The notes under the pieces were generated by a model that made no database searches, was not told the origin of the DNA, and saw only the letters and a list, made by a program, of their open reading frames with translations. The translations under genes were made by a program, and so were the position numbers. A stretch of 64,000 bases of DNA from Lampropedia hyalina DSM 16112 (lineage in GTDB: Bacteria; Pseudomonadota; Gammaproteobacteria; Burkholderiales; Burkholderiaceae_C), in contig NZ_FQUZ01000008.1 in the NCBI RefSeq assembly GCF_900129055.1, forward strand, positions 61,448-125,447, in the 5' to 3' direction. Position 1 is the stretch's first letter. The number at the start of each line of letters is the position of its first letter. Shown here in pieces: positions 8,825 through 18,600 of this stretch.

Positions 8825-11800
8825 ACCAAACCTCCTGTTTCCAATTTATCCCACGCTTCCAGCACCAGCCGTTGAGTGCGGTATTCGCCGAACTCTTTCA
8901 GCTCCTTGTTTTTGAGCACACGGAAGGTTTCGCTGGGGTAGTCGTCGCCCATGACGTCGGTGGGGTCGAGGATGTAGCGGAGTTCTTCGCGGGTGAGGCC
9001 GTAGAGTTTGGCGTACCAGGCGTCGAGTTCGGCGCGCAGGGTGGCGCGGCGGTCGGGGTCGAAGGCGAAGGGCGGGCCTTCGTAGCCCAGATCCTTGGCC
9101 CAGGCGGCGAGGTCATGGGCGGTGTAGGTCAGTTCCATTACGCGTGGGACGATGAACGCGAGGTCAGCTTGGATGTAGCGATCTGGCGGAAAAATCGGAA
9201 GTTGCTTTGTGATGAAGTCCGCTAGATGCGTACCACCAATTTTCTGCCGAGCAACAAAATCAAGCACCAAAGCATTCAAATTTGATACCAAGCAGGCATA
9301 AAACACCGCCAGCCAGGGAGAACCGCCAACGTTTATACGGATAGTGAAATCGGTTCCTAACAACGGCATTACCGATGCAATCACAGTGCGTTCATCTGTA
9401 GCACGGCAGATGTCTCTCCACCCGATCAACCAGCCATGTTGCCAGCCTTTATCGTTGAGGCGTTCTTCTACTTCTCTGCGGTTGGTCCAGTAGCGCGGGA
9501 TGACAGTGAAGTCTGGTGCTTGTTTTTCGGCAATAGCCACATCGCGGCCACGGCCATCGCTGTCGTAGGTGGCCCAGCGGTGGTCGAATTGATGGATGAG
9601 TTTGGCTTCATACATCGGGGAAAATCCAGCCATTGGCTGTCGAACACAACTTCCGACGACCTCGGCTTTCGCCATGTCGAATGCTCTGCGAATTTGGATG
9701 TGCCACGGGTTCTGCACGGGGTTTACTACCTTGGCCTGCTGACCCGCACCTGCAATGACAGCATCGCGCATCAGCACCGGGGCGGCGCGGTAGAGCTTCT
9801 TGGTCAGTTCCGCGTCGCGCTCGCTGCGGAACACTGGGCAGGTGAGCGTGTTGGGGTTGATGAGGCGGAATTCCTCGGGCGTGAGGGTGAAACGGCGGCG
9901 CGGGTCGGCCAGTTGGCTGACCTGGGTGGCGAAGCAGACGAATTCGGCCTGGTCCGCTGCGCCCAGGGTGAGCAGGCAGAACTTCATGCGGCTATCGACG
10001 GCGGGGAACAGCTTTTCGCGGTTCTCGATGTCGTACAGGCTGACCAGCCGCCGGTTCTGGGTGATGTGCCCGAAGTAGGCTTTGGTGCTGTCGTCGGTGG
10101 CGATTCCGGTGGGCACGATGAATCCGGCGCGGCCGCTGTCGGCATGGATTTGCAGGATGGTTTCGGCAAACAGCGCGTAGGTGTTCACGTCGCCCACGCC
10201 GGTGAGTGGATAGCGGCCGCCGTCGGTGCCTTTCACATGGGCGAACACGCTGGCTGCCTCCGCCGTACGGCGGGCGGTGACGAATTCGCGGTAGAGGCGT
10301 TTTTCGGCCTCGTCCTCATGCACCTCGTGGGCCAGGTCGGGGTACAGGTGGCGTGCCAGCATGCCTTCGCTGAGCCACTGGATGCGCTGGGCGCGTTCGG
10401 CCTTATTGCGGGCTTGCGCCACGTCGCGGTGGCGGGTGGCGAAGAATTCTTCTTCTTGCAGCTTGATGCGTTCCCACGGCGGATTACCCAGCACACAGTC
10501 GAAACCACCCTGCGCAAACACCTGCGGGAAGGCCAGCGGCCAGTGGAACACGCGGGCCTGTTCGCAGGCCGCGCGTGCGGCGGCGATGGGCGCGGCGTGC
10601 TCGGTCTGGGCGCGTTGCGGGTCGGTCAGCAGCGCATGCAGGGTGATGCTGGTGGGCACAGTTTCTGCCGTGTCCTCCGTCTTGGGCAGCAGGTAGGCGC
10701 CCACCAGCGCATCGGCGGCGTGGGCCAGCGGGCTGTGGGCGGAGTCTTCCAGAAAGCGGCGCCAGGCCTGTTCCTTGGCGGCCACCTGCTCCGGGGTGTC
10801 AGCGGGCAGGGTTTCGATGGCGCGCAGGGCATCGAGGCCGCTGCAGTTGTCCACGCTCAGCAGCATCTGCCTACCTTGCAGGTCCCTGGCAATCTGCTTG
10901 AGACCGGCGGCGTTGGCCTTGGCCAGTACCTTGCAGACATTCTTGTCGTCGCCGCTCAAGGGCTTGTAGGCGTCCTTGGCGATGCCTTGTTCCAGCGCGT
11001 TCAGGTCGGTCAGGCCCAGCAGGGCGTCGCCCACCTGCAGGTGGTGGTCGAGAAAGCCCAGCGGGCGGCCTTCCTCGTAGCCTTCCAGCCACAGCGCCAT
11101 GCGCGCCAGTTCGATGGCCATGGGGTTGCGGTCCACCCCGTAGATGCAGCAAGTCACCACTTCGCGCAGGGCGTGGCGGTAGTCCTGCGGCTGGATGGCG
11201 CCCTCCTGTCCACCTTCCAGGCTGCGCAACTGGGCCAGTTTTTCCGCCAGCCGGCGGGCGGCGGCGAGCAGGAAGTGGCCGCTGCCACAGGCCGGGTCGA
11301 TGACGCGGATGGCCAGCAGCGCTTCGGTGGGGTTAGCCGGGTTAGCGGACAGACGCTGTTCGATGACGGGGTCGAGCGCGCTCTTGATCAGCTCCTGCAC
11401 CAGGCTGTCGGGGGTGTAGTAGCTGCCGGTGAGTTTGCGGGCGTTGCCGGCGGTGCTGCCTTCCTCGGTGCGGCCGACGAAACCGAAGGTGCGTGCGGGC
11501 AGGTCGATGGCGGGCACCAGTTCCAGCAGGCTTTCGTAGACGCTGCCCAGCTCTTCCGGGCCCATGTTGCGGTAGTCCACCGGCACCAGGCTTTGCGCAC
11601 CGGCTGGCTTGGCCCAGCGCAGGTGTTGCATGGCTGCAAGCAGGTGGGCGTTGTCCAGGCTGGCGGCATCCAGATCGGGGCATTGCCCGAAGGCGAACAG
11701 GCCGCCCAGGGCGGGCAAGGCCAAGCGCGACTCGCCTTGTGCCAGGCTACGGAAGACGATGCGAATGGCCTGCCACTGGTCGTCGTGCCGGGTGCGGGCG

Positions 11801-12837
11801 CGGCGTTTGAGGCACAGCTCGCGCAGGCGGGCCAGGGCATAGCCTTCGGCATAGGCGCGGCGGGCGGCCAGTGCTTCGGCGCTGTCGTCCTGCGGGTGCA
11901 GCACGCCGCGCTCTTCCACGGTGAAAACGAAGATGAGCCGGTAGATCAGGCGCAGCAGTTGTTGGAAATAGTCATCCTTGCTGAGCGTGCCGTCGTTCAG
12001 GGCGGCGCGTAGGGCGTGGTTGGCAGGGTGTTGCAGGAAACCTGCGCCGAAGGTCAGCAGGGCCTGCTCGACGCCGTTGCGTAGGCCATCGCGCACCCGA
12101 GTGCCTTCCTGCTGGCCTTCGCTGCGCCATTGTTCCCAGATGCACGCCGTAGCGCCCTGGCCGGGGCGGGATGCGCGGCTGGCGTGCAGTAGACGCCAGA
12201 CGTTGGCGAATTCGGCATAGCGCTGGCCGCCGAGCAGATCGGCCAGATCGACTTCGAGAAAGCTGGGACGGGTGAGCGAGGCAGCGTCGCGCAGCAGCCG
12301 CAGCTGTCTGCCGTTGCTGACGATGCCCCATTGCAGCGGTTCGCTGGCGTTGAGCAATTCCTGCATGGCCTGGAACGGGGCTTTCTTGCGGTTGCCGCCG
12401 CCTTGCACGGCAAACCGCGCGTCAGCCTCGTCCAGGCCCAGAGAGTGTGGTGCCACCAAGACGGGCAAGGTACCAGCCATGAGGCTGACCGGGTAACGCA
12501 GTTCACCCACTTGCTGTGCTGCCGCGGCTTGCGAGGTGGCGTAGCCAAAGGCATCGCGCAGCAGTTCGTGGACGAAGGCGGTGGTGAGCTGCGCGGCATC
12601 GACGTCGGCGCGTTCCATCTGCGCGGCGAAGTGCTGCCATTGGGCGCAGGCGATCTGGAAAGCGCGGCTGTATTCGTCCTTGAGCTTGACGCCCTTGGGG
12701 GTACCGTAGTCGGCCTCGCTCTGGGCGCTGGCGCGGCCCTGAGCGGCTTTTTCCAGTTGATCGGGCAGGAATAGCCCGCCTTCGAGCTTGAGGGTGGGAA
12801 GGTTCAGCGTGGTCTGGGCCTTGCGGATGCGTTTCAT
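8821..12837 (-). CDS. N6-adenine DNA methyltransferase, Eco57I/PglX/DrmMI type
   Basis: A 1338-residue protein. SAM-binding motif I, DPACGSGHF, lies near residue 514, and the catalytic motif NPPWERI near 783 marks it as an N6-adenine methylase. VDRNPMAIELARMALWLEG between them is typical of Eco57I/PglX-like enzymes. The N-terminal 480 residues and C-terminal 500 residues are likely recognition and interaction regions; no nuclease motif was found, so it is not an obvious type IIG enzyme. Length and neighbours match DISARM class 1 DrmMI better than a stand-alone methylase. Start ATG 12837 has GGAGAAGAA upstream and lies 24 bp after the SNF2 gene stop. Expected role: mark host DNA so that the island spares it. 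Confidence 0.9.
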   Translation of the reverse strand: MKRIRKAQTTLNLPTLKLEGGLFLPDQLEKAAQGRASAQSEADYGTPKGVKLKDEYSRAFQIACAQWQHFAAQMERADVDAAQLTTAFVHELLRDAFGYATSQAAAAQQVGELRYPVSLMAGTLPVLVAPHSLGLDEADARFAVQGGGNRKKAPFQAMQELLNASEPLQWGIVSNGRQLRLLRDAASLTRPSFLEVDLADLLGGQRYAEFANVWRLLHASRASRPGQGATACIWEQWRSEGQQEGTRVRDGLRNGVEQALLTFGAGFLQHPANHALRAALNDGTLSKDDYFQQLLRLIYRLIFVFTVEERGVLHPQDDSAEALAARRAYAEGYALARLRELCLKRRARTRHDDQWQAIRIVFRSLAQGESRLALPALGGLFAFGQCPDLDAASLDNAHLLAAMQHLRWAKPAGAQSLVPVDYRNMGPEELGSVYESLLELVPAIDLPARTFGFVGRTEEGSTAGNARKLTGSYYTPDSLVQELIKSALDPVIEQRLSANPANPTEALLAIRVIDPACGSGHFLLAAARRLAEKLAQLRSLEGGQEGAIQPQDYRHALREVVTCCIYGVDRNPMAIELARMALWLEGYEEGRPLGFLDHHLQVGDALLGLTDLNALEQGIAKDAYKPLSGDDKNVCKVLAKANAAGLKQIARDLQGRQMLLSVDNCSGLDALRAIETLPADTPEQVAAKEQAWRRFLEDSAHSPLAHAADALVGAYLLPKTEDTAETVPTSITLHALLTDPQRAQTEHAAPIAAARAACEQARVFHWPLAFPQVFAQGGFDCVLGNPPWERIKLQEEEFFATRHRDVAQARNKAERAQRIQWLSEGMLARHLYPDLAHEVHEDEAEKRLYREFVTARRTAEAASVFAHVKGTDGGRYPLTGVGDVNTYALFAETILQIHADSGRAGFIVPTGIATDDSTKAYFGHITQNRRLVSLYDIENREKLFPAVDSRMKFCLLTLGAADQAEFVCFATQVSQLADPRRRFTLTPEEFRLINPNTLTCPVFRSERDAELTKKLYRAAPVLMRDAVIAGAGQQAKVVNPVQNPWHIQIRRAFDMAKAEVVGSCVRQPMAGFSPMYEAKLIHQFDHRWATYDSDGRGRDVAIAEKQAPDFTVIPRYWTNRREVEERLNDKGWQHGWLIGWRDICRATDERTVIASVMPLLGTDFTIRINVGGSPWLAVFYACLVSNLNALVLDFVARQKIGGTHLADFITKQLPIFPPDRYIQADLAFIVPRVMELTYTAHDLAAWAKDLGYEGPPFAFDPDRRATLRAELDAWYAKLYGLTREELRYILDPTDVMGDDYPSETFRVLKNKELKEFGEYRTQRLVLEAWDKLETGGLV

Positions 12838-12861
12838 GGTTGTTCTTCTCCAGGCCGAGGC

Positions 12862-15651
12862 TTATAGCGAGTCAGGCAGCAGCACGTACACGCCCATCAC
12901 ATCCACCGGCAGGCAGGGGCTGACGCTGTACTGGCCGACGTCACGGGTGGCCTCGCGCACGCGCTGATGGTCGGCCAGCAGGGCATCAGCCCGCTGTTGG
13001 GCCACCGCTTGCAGTTGCTGCGGGTGCGCGGCGAGGAAGTCGAGCGCGGTGCGGATTTCGCGCTGTACCGCCTCTGGCGGCAGGTTGCCGCTGGGTGTGC
13101 ATTCGAGCAGGCGACTCACGCCATCGTCGGCCAGCCATTGGGGAGCGTTGCGGCCCTGCACCGCAAGGGCAACGGTTTCCTCCGCCATCATTTGGAAGGG
13201 TTCGCGACGGCGTACGTAGCTGAGCTGGTGGCGCAGGCGCAGAAGATAGAGGGTGGTGATGACCTCCACGTCATTGGTAAGAGTGGCAGCACAACGGGCG
13301 GCCAGCGGACGTTCGCCTCCAAGTGCGTCTTCCAACAGGTGCTGGGCCAGCAGGCCAACCAGCGGGTGACTGCGATGCAGTTCGCTGAAGTCGATGAGCT
13401 GGAGTTTGTCGATGCCCTCGTCGGCCAAGCGTTGGCGCAGGGCTTCGGGGAGGTGCTGCGGCAAGAAGCGTGCAGTCTGCTTGCGACCGATTTCCAGTGG
13501 TGACCCTAATCGCACGCAAGCGCTTTGCAGGAAACGCTGCACGTCAGCCTGGATGCCCAGAGCCTGCTGCTGTTTGTGCCATTCGGGCAGCACCTCGTCT
13601 GGCTTGATGCGACGCTGGGCGAACACGGTGCGATTGGCCTTGGCTTTTTCCAGCGCGTCGCGCCATTGGGCTTGCAGAGGAGCGAGCAATTGCTCCGACT
13701 CACCGAAGTCGAATGCGACCTGCGGCGATGTGGTGCGACTGTCGCTGCGTTTCATCAATGCCGCCTTGACCAGGGCCTGATTGATGCGGGCTTCGTCCTC
13801 GGGCATGGGAACGAGCACGCCGAGCTCCTTCTGAATGGCCTCGCCCTTCTTGAGGATGACGTTGAGCACGAAGCCATCCACCGGGTTGTCTTGCCCGTAG
13901 AGCATGGTGCAGCGCACTTCATCGGCCTGCTGACCGAAACGATCGACGCGGCCTTCGCGCTGTTCGTGGCGAGTGGGGTTCCAGGCCAGGTCGTAGTGGA
14001 CGACAGCGGTGAACAGATGTTGCAGGTTGATGCCTTCGGAGAGGCAGTCGGTGGCGACCAGGATGCGTTGCTCGGCATCCTCCATGTCGTCCACGCGCTC
14101 GCGGCGTTCTTCGGGGGTGAGTTCGCCGGTGACGGCATCGACGGTGGCTTTGGGGAAAGCGGCCTTGAGGTGTTCGGCCACGTAATGGGCGGTGGCGATG
14201 TAGCGGCAGAACACCACCGGGTGGTAGCCATCCTTCACCAGGAGGCCAATATGCCGGATGAGCGCAGCCAGCTTTGGATCACCGGCCTTGCCGGAAAGAC
14301 GTTGCGCGTCGGCGATCAGGGCTTGCAGGCGCGGCGCGGCGTCCTGCACCTGGGCAGGCGGCTCCAGATCACTGCCGGAGAGGTCATCGGCCTCGCCATC
14401 ATGCAAGCGTTCATCGCTGAGGAGGGGGGCGTCAGGCAGGGTTCCTTCCAGCCTCGTGGTCAGAGCCTTGACAGCGGCAGCGGGCGACGACGCCACGCAG
14501 CGCAGCAATGCCAGGGTGGCGTACCAGATGAGGCGGGCGCCGCCTTGCTGTTCTTTCTGCTCGACGGTTTCAGCCAGTTCGCGGCAGTAATCCTGCACGG
14601 CGTCGAAGAACGCGCCCCATTCGCCGCTGAGCTGGTAGGTGAGCTCGGTTTTCATGCGACGGGGAAAACCTCGTCCGTCATGGGTCTCGGCCTGCCATTC
14701 AACGATATCCTTGCGACGGCGCTGGACGAAGTGGCGGGCCAGTTCCTGACGCAGCGGGTCGGAGGCCGTCATGCGGCCTTGCAAGGCCGCAAAGCGCGGA
14801 TCGAGCAGCGACAGCAAGTTGTAGAAGGCGGTTTCGTCACCGGAGTGAGGGGTGGCGGTCAGCAGGATCAGGTGTCGCTGCGCGTCACGGGCAAGGCGTT
14901 GCAGCAACTCGAAGCGCAATTGCTTGCCTGCGCCGCTGCTGGCGCAGGTGTGAGCCTCGTCAACGATGATGCATTCGGGGGCGGTGGCGAGAAACTGTTC
15001 GCGGTGGCGTTCGCTCTTGATGTAATCCAGGCTGACGACCACCACGGGATGATGGTCGAACAGGCGCACACCATGCGGAAGATCACGTTCGATGCGGGAG
15101 GCCGAAGCCGAAGTCAACGCCACGGCCTGAAGGTTGAAGCGGGTTTCCAACTCACTTTGCCATTGCTCGACAAGGTGTGGCGGGCAGAGGATGGCCAGGC
15201 GGGCGATTTCGCCACGGTCCATGAGCTCGCGTGCGATCAGGCCGGCCTCGATGGTCTTGCCGATGCCTACGTCATCAGCAATCAGTAGGCGCACAGTGGA
15301 CAGGCGCAGCGCCATCAGCAGCGGCACAAGCTGATAGCCGCGAGGCTCCACGGCGATATTGCCAAAAGAGCGGAACGGGCCGGCGCCGGCGCGCAGGGTC
15401 AGGCGCAAGGCATCGCGTAGCAACAGCGCGGCGGCGTGGTTGCCGGCGCGCGCGGGATCGGGCCAGTCGAAGGTGGCAGGTTCGACGGGATGCAGTTCCA
15501 ACTCGGGGATCAGGGCAATGCTTTCGTCATCGGCACCGCTCAATGGGCGCAGGCGCAGCCAGTCGCGGCGGGAGTCGCTTTGCACCACCCATTCGCGGCC
15601 TCGGGCGCGCACCAGGTTGCCGGGCAGAAAGTCGTGTTCGAGGATCGTCAT
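12862..15651 (-). CDS. SNF2-like helicase, DrmD type
   Basis: A 929-residue superfamily 2 translocase with all main motifs visible. Walker A DDVGIGKTIEAG lies near residue 125 and the DEAH box (VDEAHTC) near 228. LTATPHSG follows about 35 residues later, and motif VI HEQREGRVDRFGQ is near 560. A long C-terminal tail of about 350 residues has no recognised domain. DrmD of DISARM class 1 is a SNF2-like protein of similar size next to a methylase, as here. The start ATG 15651 has AAAGG six bases upstream and is six bases from the stop of the large helicase gene. It probably translocates on invading DNA together with the 1757-residue helicase. Confidence 0.88.
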   Translation of the reverse strand: MTILEHDFLPGNLVRARGREWVVQSDSRRDWLRLRPLSGADDESIALIPELELHPVEPATFDWPDPARAGNHAAALLLRDALRLTLRAGAGPFRSFGNIAVEPRGYQLVPLLMALRLSTVRLLIADDVGIGKTIEAGLIARELMDRGEIARLAILCPPHLVEQWQSELETRFNLQAVALTSASASRIERDLPHGVRLFDHHPVVVVSLDYIKSERHREQFLATAPECIIVDEAHTCASSGAGKQLRFELLQRLARDAQRHLILLTATPHSGDETAFYNLLSLLDPRFAALQGRMTASDPLRQELARHFVQRRRKDIVEWQAETHDGRGFPRRMKTELTYQLSGEWGAFFDAVQDYCRELAETVEQKEQQGGARLIWYATLALLRCVASSPAAAVKALTTRLEGTLPDAPLLSDERLHDGEADDLSGSDLEPPAQVQDAAPRLQALIADAQRLSGKAGDPKLAALIRHIGLLVKDGYHPVVFCRYIATAHYVAEHLKAAFPKATVDAVTGELTPEERRERVDDMEDAEQRILVATDCLSEGINLQHLFTAVVHYDLAWNPTRHEQREGRVDRFGQQADEVRCTMLYGQDNPVDGFVLNVILKKGEAIQKELGVLVPMPEDEARINQALVKAALMKRSDSRTTSPQVAFDFGESEQLLAPLQAQWRDALEKAKANRTVFAQRRIKPDEVLPEWHKQQQALGIQADVQRFLQSACVRLGSPLEIGRKQTARFLPQHLPEALRQRLADEGIDKLQLIDFSELHRSHPLVGLLAQHLLEDALGGERPLAARCAATLTNDVEVITTLYLLRLRHQLSYVRRREPFQMMAEETVALAVQGRNAPQWLADDGVSRLLECTPSGNLPPEAVQREIRTALDFLAAHPQQLQAVAQQRADALLADHQRVREATRDVGQYSVSPCLPVDVMGVYVLLPDSL

Positions 15652-15657
15652 GCGCCT

Positions 15658-18600
15658 TTATTCCTTGGAACCGAACACATCGGCGTGCGCGGCGAATTGT
15701 TGTGGCCAGCGTGAAGCGTCCGAAAAATCGAGCACCTGCCAGCCTTTGTCCTGCAATACGCTGGTGGTCTGCTCATCCACCGCTGACAGAAACACCAAAG
15801 CACGAGATGCCTTGTACTGGGCCGCTGCGGTGGCTGCGCCATTGTTGACGGACACGTTGACCGCATCAGGTTGTATAGCCCCCGCCTGGCGGAGCGCGGA
15901 CAGCCAAGCATCAAGTGGCTCGTCAGCTGAAGTCGTCGAGGCAACGGTGACCGGGCTGCTCGTTACGGGCTGTACCTGGGCATTGGCCAGCGCGACCAGC
16001 AGCTTGAGCGCATCCGCATTGCGGCGGTTGATGTGTTCGTGGTCCGGCTGGTTGAAGTAGGACAGCAGGCACTGGTAGCAGCCGGCTTCACACTGATGAT
16101 TGCCAAGCACATCGGTCTGTTCCAGTGACGGCAGATCGTCCAGCGTCCAAATGCCGCTCTGCGGTAAGCGATAGTGAATCAGTTGCAGGGCATTACTAGC
16201 TACGAGTGCAAGGTCGTCGCGATTGTTTGCCAGGCGAGTGAGCACACCCGCACCGCCTTCGGTCGCTTCGTAAAACAGCAAGGCGCGGCGCTCGTCGGAC
16301 TTTGGCAGTGGCTCGACCACCAGTTCGGATTCCTCGATCTGGAAGGTCATTTCGATGCCGCGCTTGAGTGCGGCCTGCAACGTCGCCATGGCCTCCAGAG
16401 ACAGGGCATGTATGGGAGCGAAGATCAACAGATTGCGATGATCTTCCACAAAGGGAACGATGCGCTGGTTGGGCACCTTCTCCAGCAAAGCATCGTCGCC
16501 GCCCTTGTCCTCTTCCGCATCCGGTGCGTCCTGCTTGCTCCAGGTGCCCGTGATGGGGTTGATGTAGAAGCCCAGTTGCTCCTTGTCCTTGCGCCTGCGC
16601 CAGCCGCGGTTGATGCGCCAGATTTGCGCAGCGGGCGCGTAGGTGAGTTCGCCCAGCACGTCCTCGCCTTGTTGGATCGTGGCCTTCTGCTGCTGGATAC
16701 GACCATCGGGCCCGGGCAGGAAGCGGTAGGTAGTTTGCAGTTCGAAGCCCTGACGCTGGCGCTCCTCGTCGTTGATGGAGATGCGCTCGGTGGCCACGGT
16801 CTCCACGGTTTCGATGCGGTAGAGCTCGCGCACCCAATCGTGCTCGGTGAGCAAGGCGTCGCAGTTCTCGCAGCGATTGACCAGCGGCTGTTCGCCGCCA
16901 GGCTCGCCGAGATGGCCGTAGCCGCACTGGCTGCACACCAGCGAGGCAATGGTGGCCAACTGGCTGTTGCCGGAAATGTGGTCTGTATTCCCTACGTTGA
17001 GTTTGGCACGCACCACGCGGTACATGCGGCCCTGGTGATAAATGAGGCTGCGGGGGCCGAATTCGGACAGGGCCAGGAAGCGTGGCCGGCTGACCATGCT
17101 GCCTTCGTCATCCTTGCCATTGACGGCCTGGCCGCCACGGGCGGGAATCCAGGCCATCAGCGGCAGGCGCGGGAAGTTGTAGCCGGGCAGGAAGCCTTGG
17201 CTGGCCAAGTAGCGATAGGTGTAGAAGTCGTTGTTCTGGCCGTTGCCGGACTTGAGCAACACGGCGTACTGGCGCGCGGCGTCGCCGTAACGGCGCTGGG
17301 CATTTTGGCGCTCAGTGTGCGAGGCGGTATGGCTCTTGACGATGCGATCAGCCATATCCATCTGTTGGCGGGTGGCATCGAACAGCACGCGCCAGCGCTC
17401 CAGCGCCCCAGAGAACGCTTGCGCCGCGTTGTCGATGACCTGGCGCACATAGTCAGGCGTGAACCAGGCGCTGCCTTCAAGCTCGCCCTCAAGCTGGTTG
17501 ATGACCCGGTCGGCACTGGCCAAGGCCCGGTGCTGTACAGCCTGCGCCCGCAGTGCTTCGTGCAAGGGCTGTTTCAGTGGTTTTTCGGGTTGGTCGAGAT
17601 CCAGCATGGGCGCAATGCTGTCGTCCAGCGGCACCTGGGTGCTGGCCAGCCAGACCGCTTGCAGATGGCTGTCGATGAGATCGCGATTGCTCAGGTCGAG
17701 GGTTGGCGCACGCACTACGCCATGCACCATTTGCTCGGCATTGTGGAAGAACCACTGGTCATGCGGACTGAGCGCCGCGCAATAGGTGATGACCAGCGCC
17801 TGCTGACCCGAGCGACCGGCACGGCCGCTGCGCTGAGCGTAGTTGGCGGGGGTCGGCGGCACATTACGCAGGTACACGGTGTTGAGCGCGGAGATATCCA
17901 CGCCCAGCTCCATCGTGGGGGAGCAGAATATCACCGGTAGCCGCTCCAGTGGCGTTTCGTGGGCTGGGTTCTGCGCCCAATCCTGCCTGTCCTTTTCGGT
18001 GTAGCGAAAACGCTGCTCCAGCAGTTGCCGGCGTGGTGCATCTACCTGGGCGGTATGTTCCTGGGCCTCGAAGTCGAACAGCGGATGCGAGGGTCGACGC
18101 AGCAGGTCGGCGATGCTGAGATATAGGGCTCGGAAGTACTGGTTGATGCGATTGCTTTCTGCCTGCTGTTCATCGGCAATCAGGCACCAGTCGAGGGCTG
18201 CCGCGTTTAAACGCCAGCCTGCAAGCTGGGAGTCAACGGCGTGTTTTTGCACGTAACCATAGTTCCCGGCTGCTTTAAGCAGCTCTTCGATCAGCTCGGC
18301 CCACTCGGCATCTTTCCACTGCGCGATCTCGCCAGCGCAGGCGCTGTCGCGCCAGAATTTTGCGGTCTTGATGTCCCGTAACAGGCGGGAGCGCGGGCCG
18401 CCCGGCACTAGGTCGGTACGCGGCTTGCCCTTGTATTCCGGGCGCTTACCGAAGATGAGATAGCGGCCGGTATCGAGCTTCTCATCGGCAGCGAAGGCCC
18501 AGCGTTCATTGAGGTAGGTATGGGCGCTGGTGCGTGCCTTGTCCTGCTCGACCGGATCGAGGTAACGACTTTCCAGGCACAGGTGGCGGCGCAGGGCGTC

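Noticed and set aside
9436..12012. Long plus-strand open frame of 858 codons
   Set aside because: It is antisense to the adenine methylase, whose motifs are clear; the frame is a by-product of high GC content.
8821..12837. Methylase as a type IIG restriction enzyme
   Set aside because: No PD-(D/E)XK nuclease motif could be seen at the N terminus; the neighbours fit a multi-gene system better.
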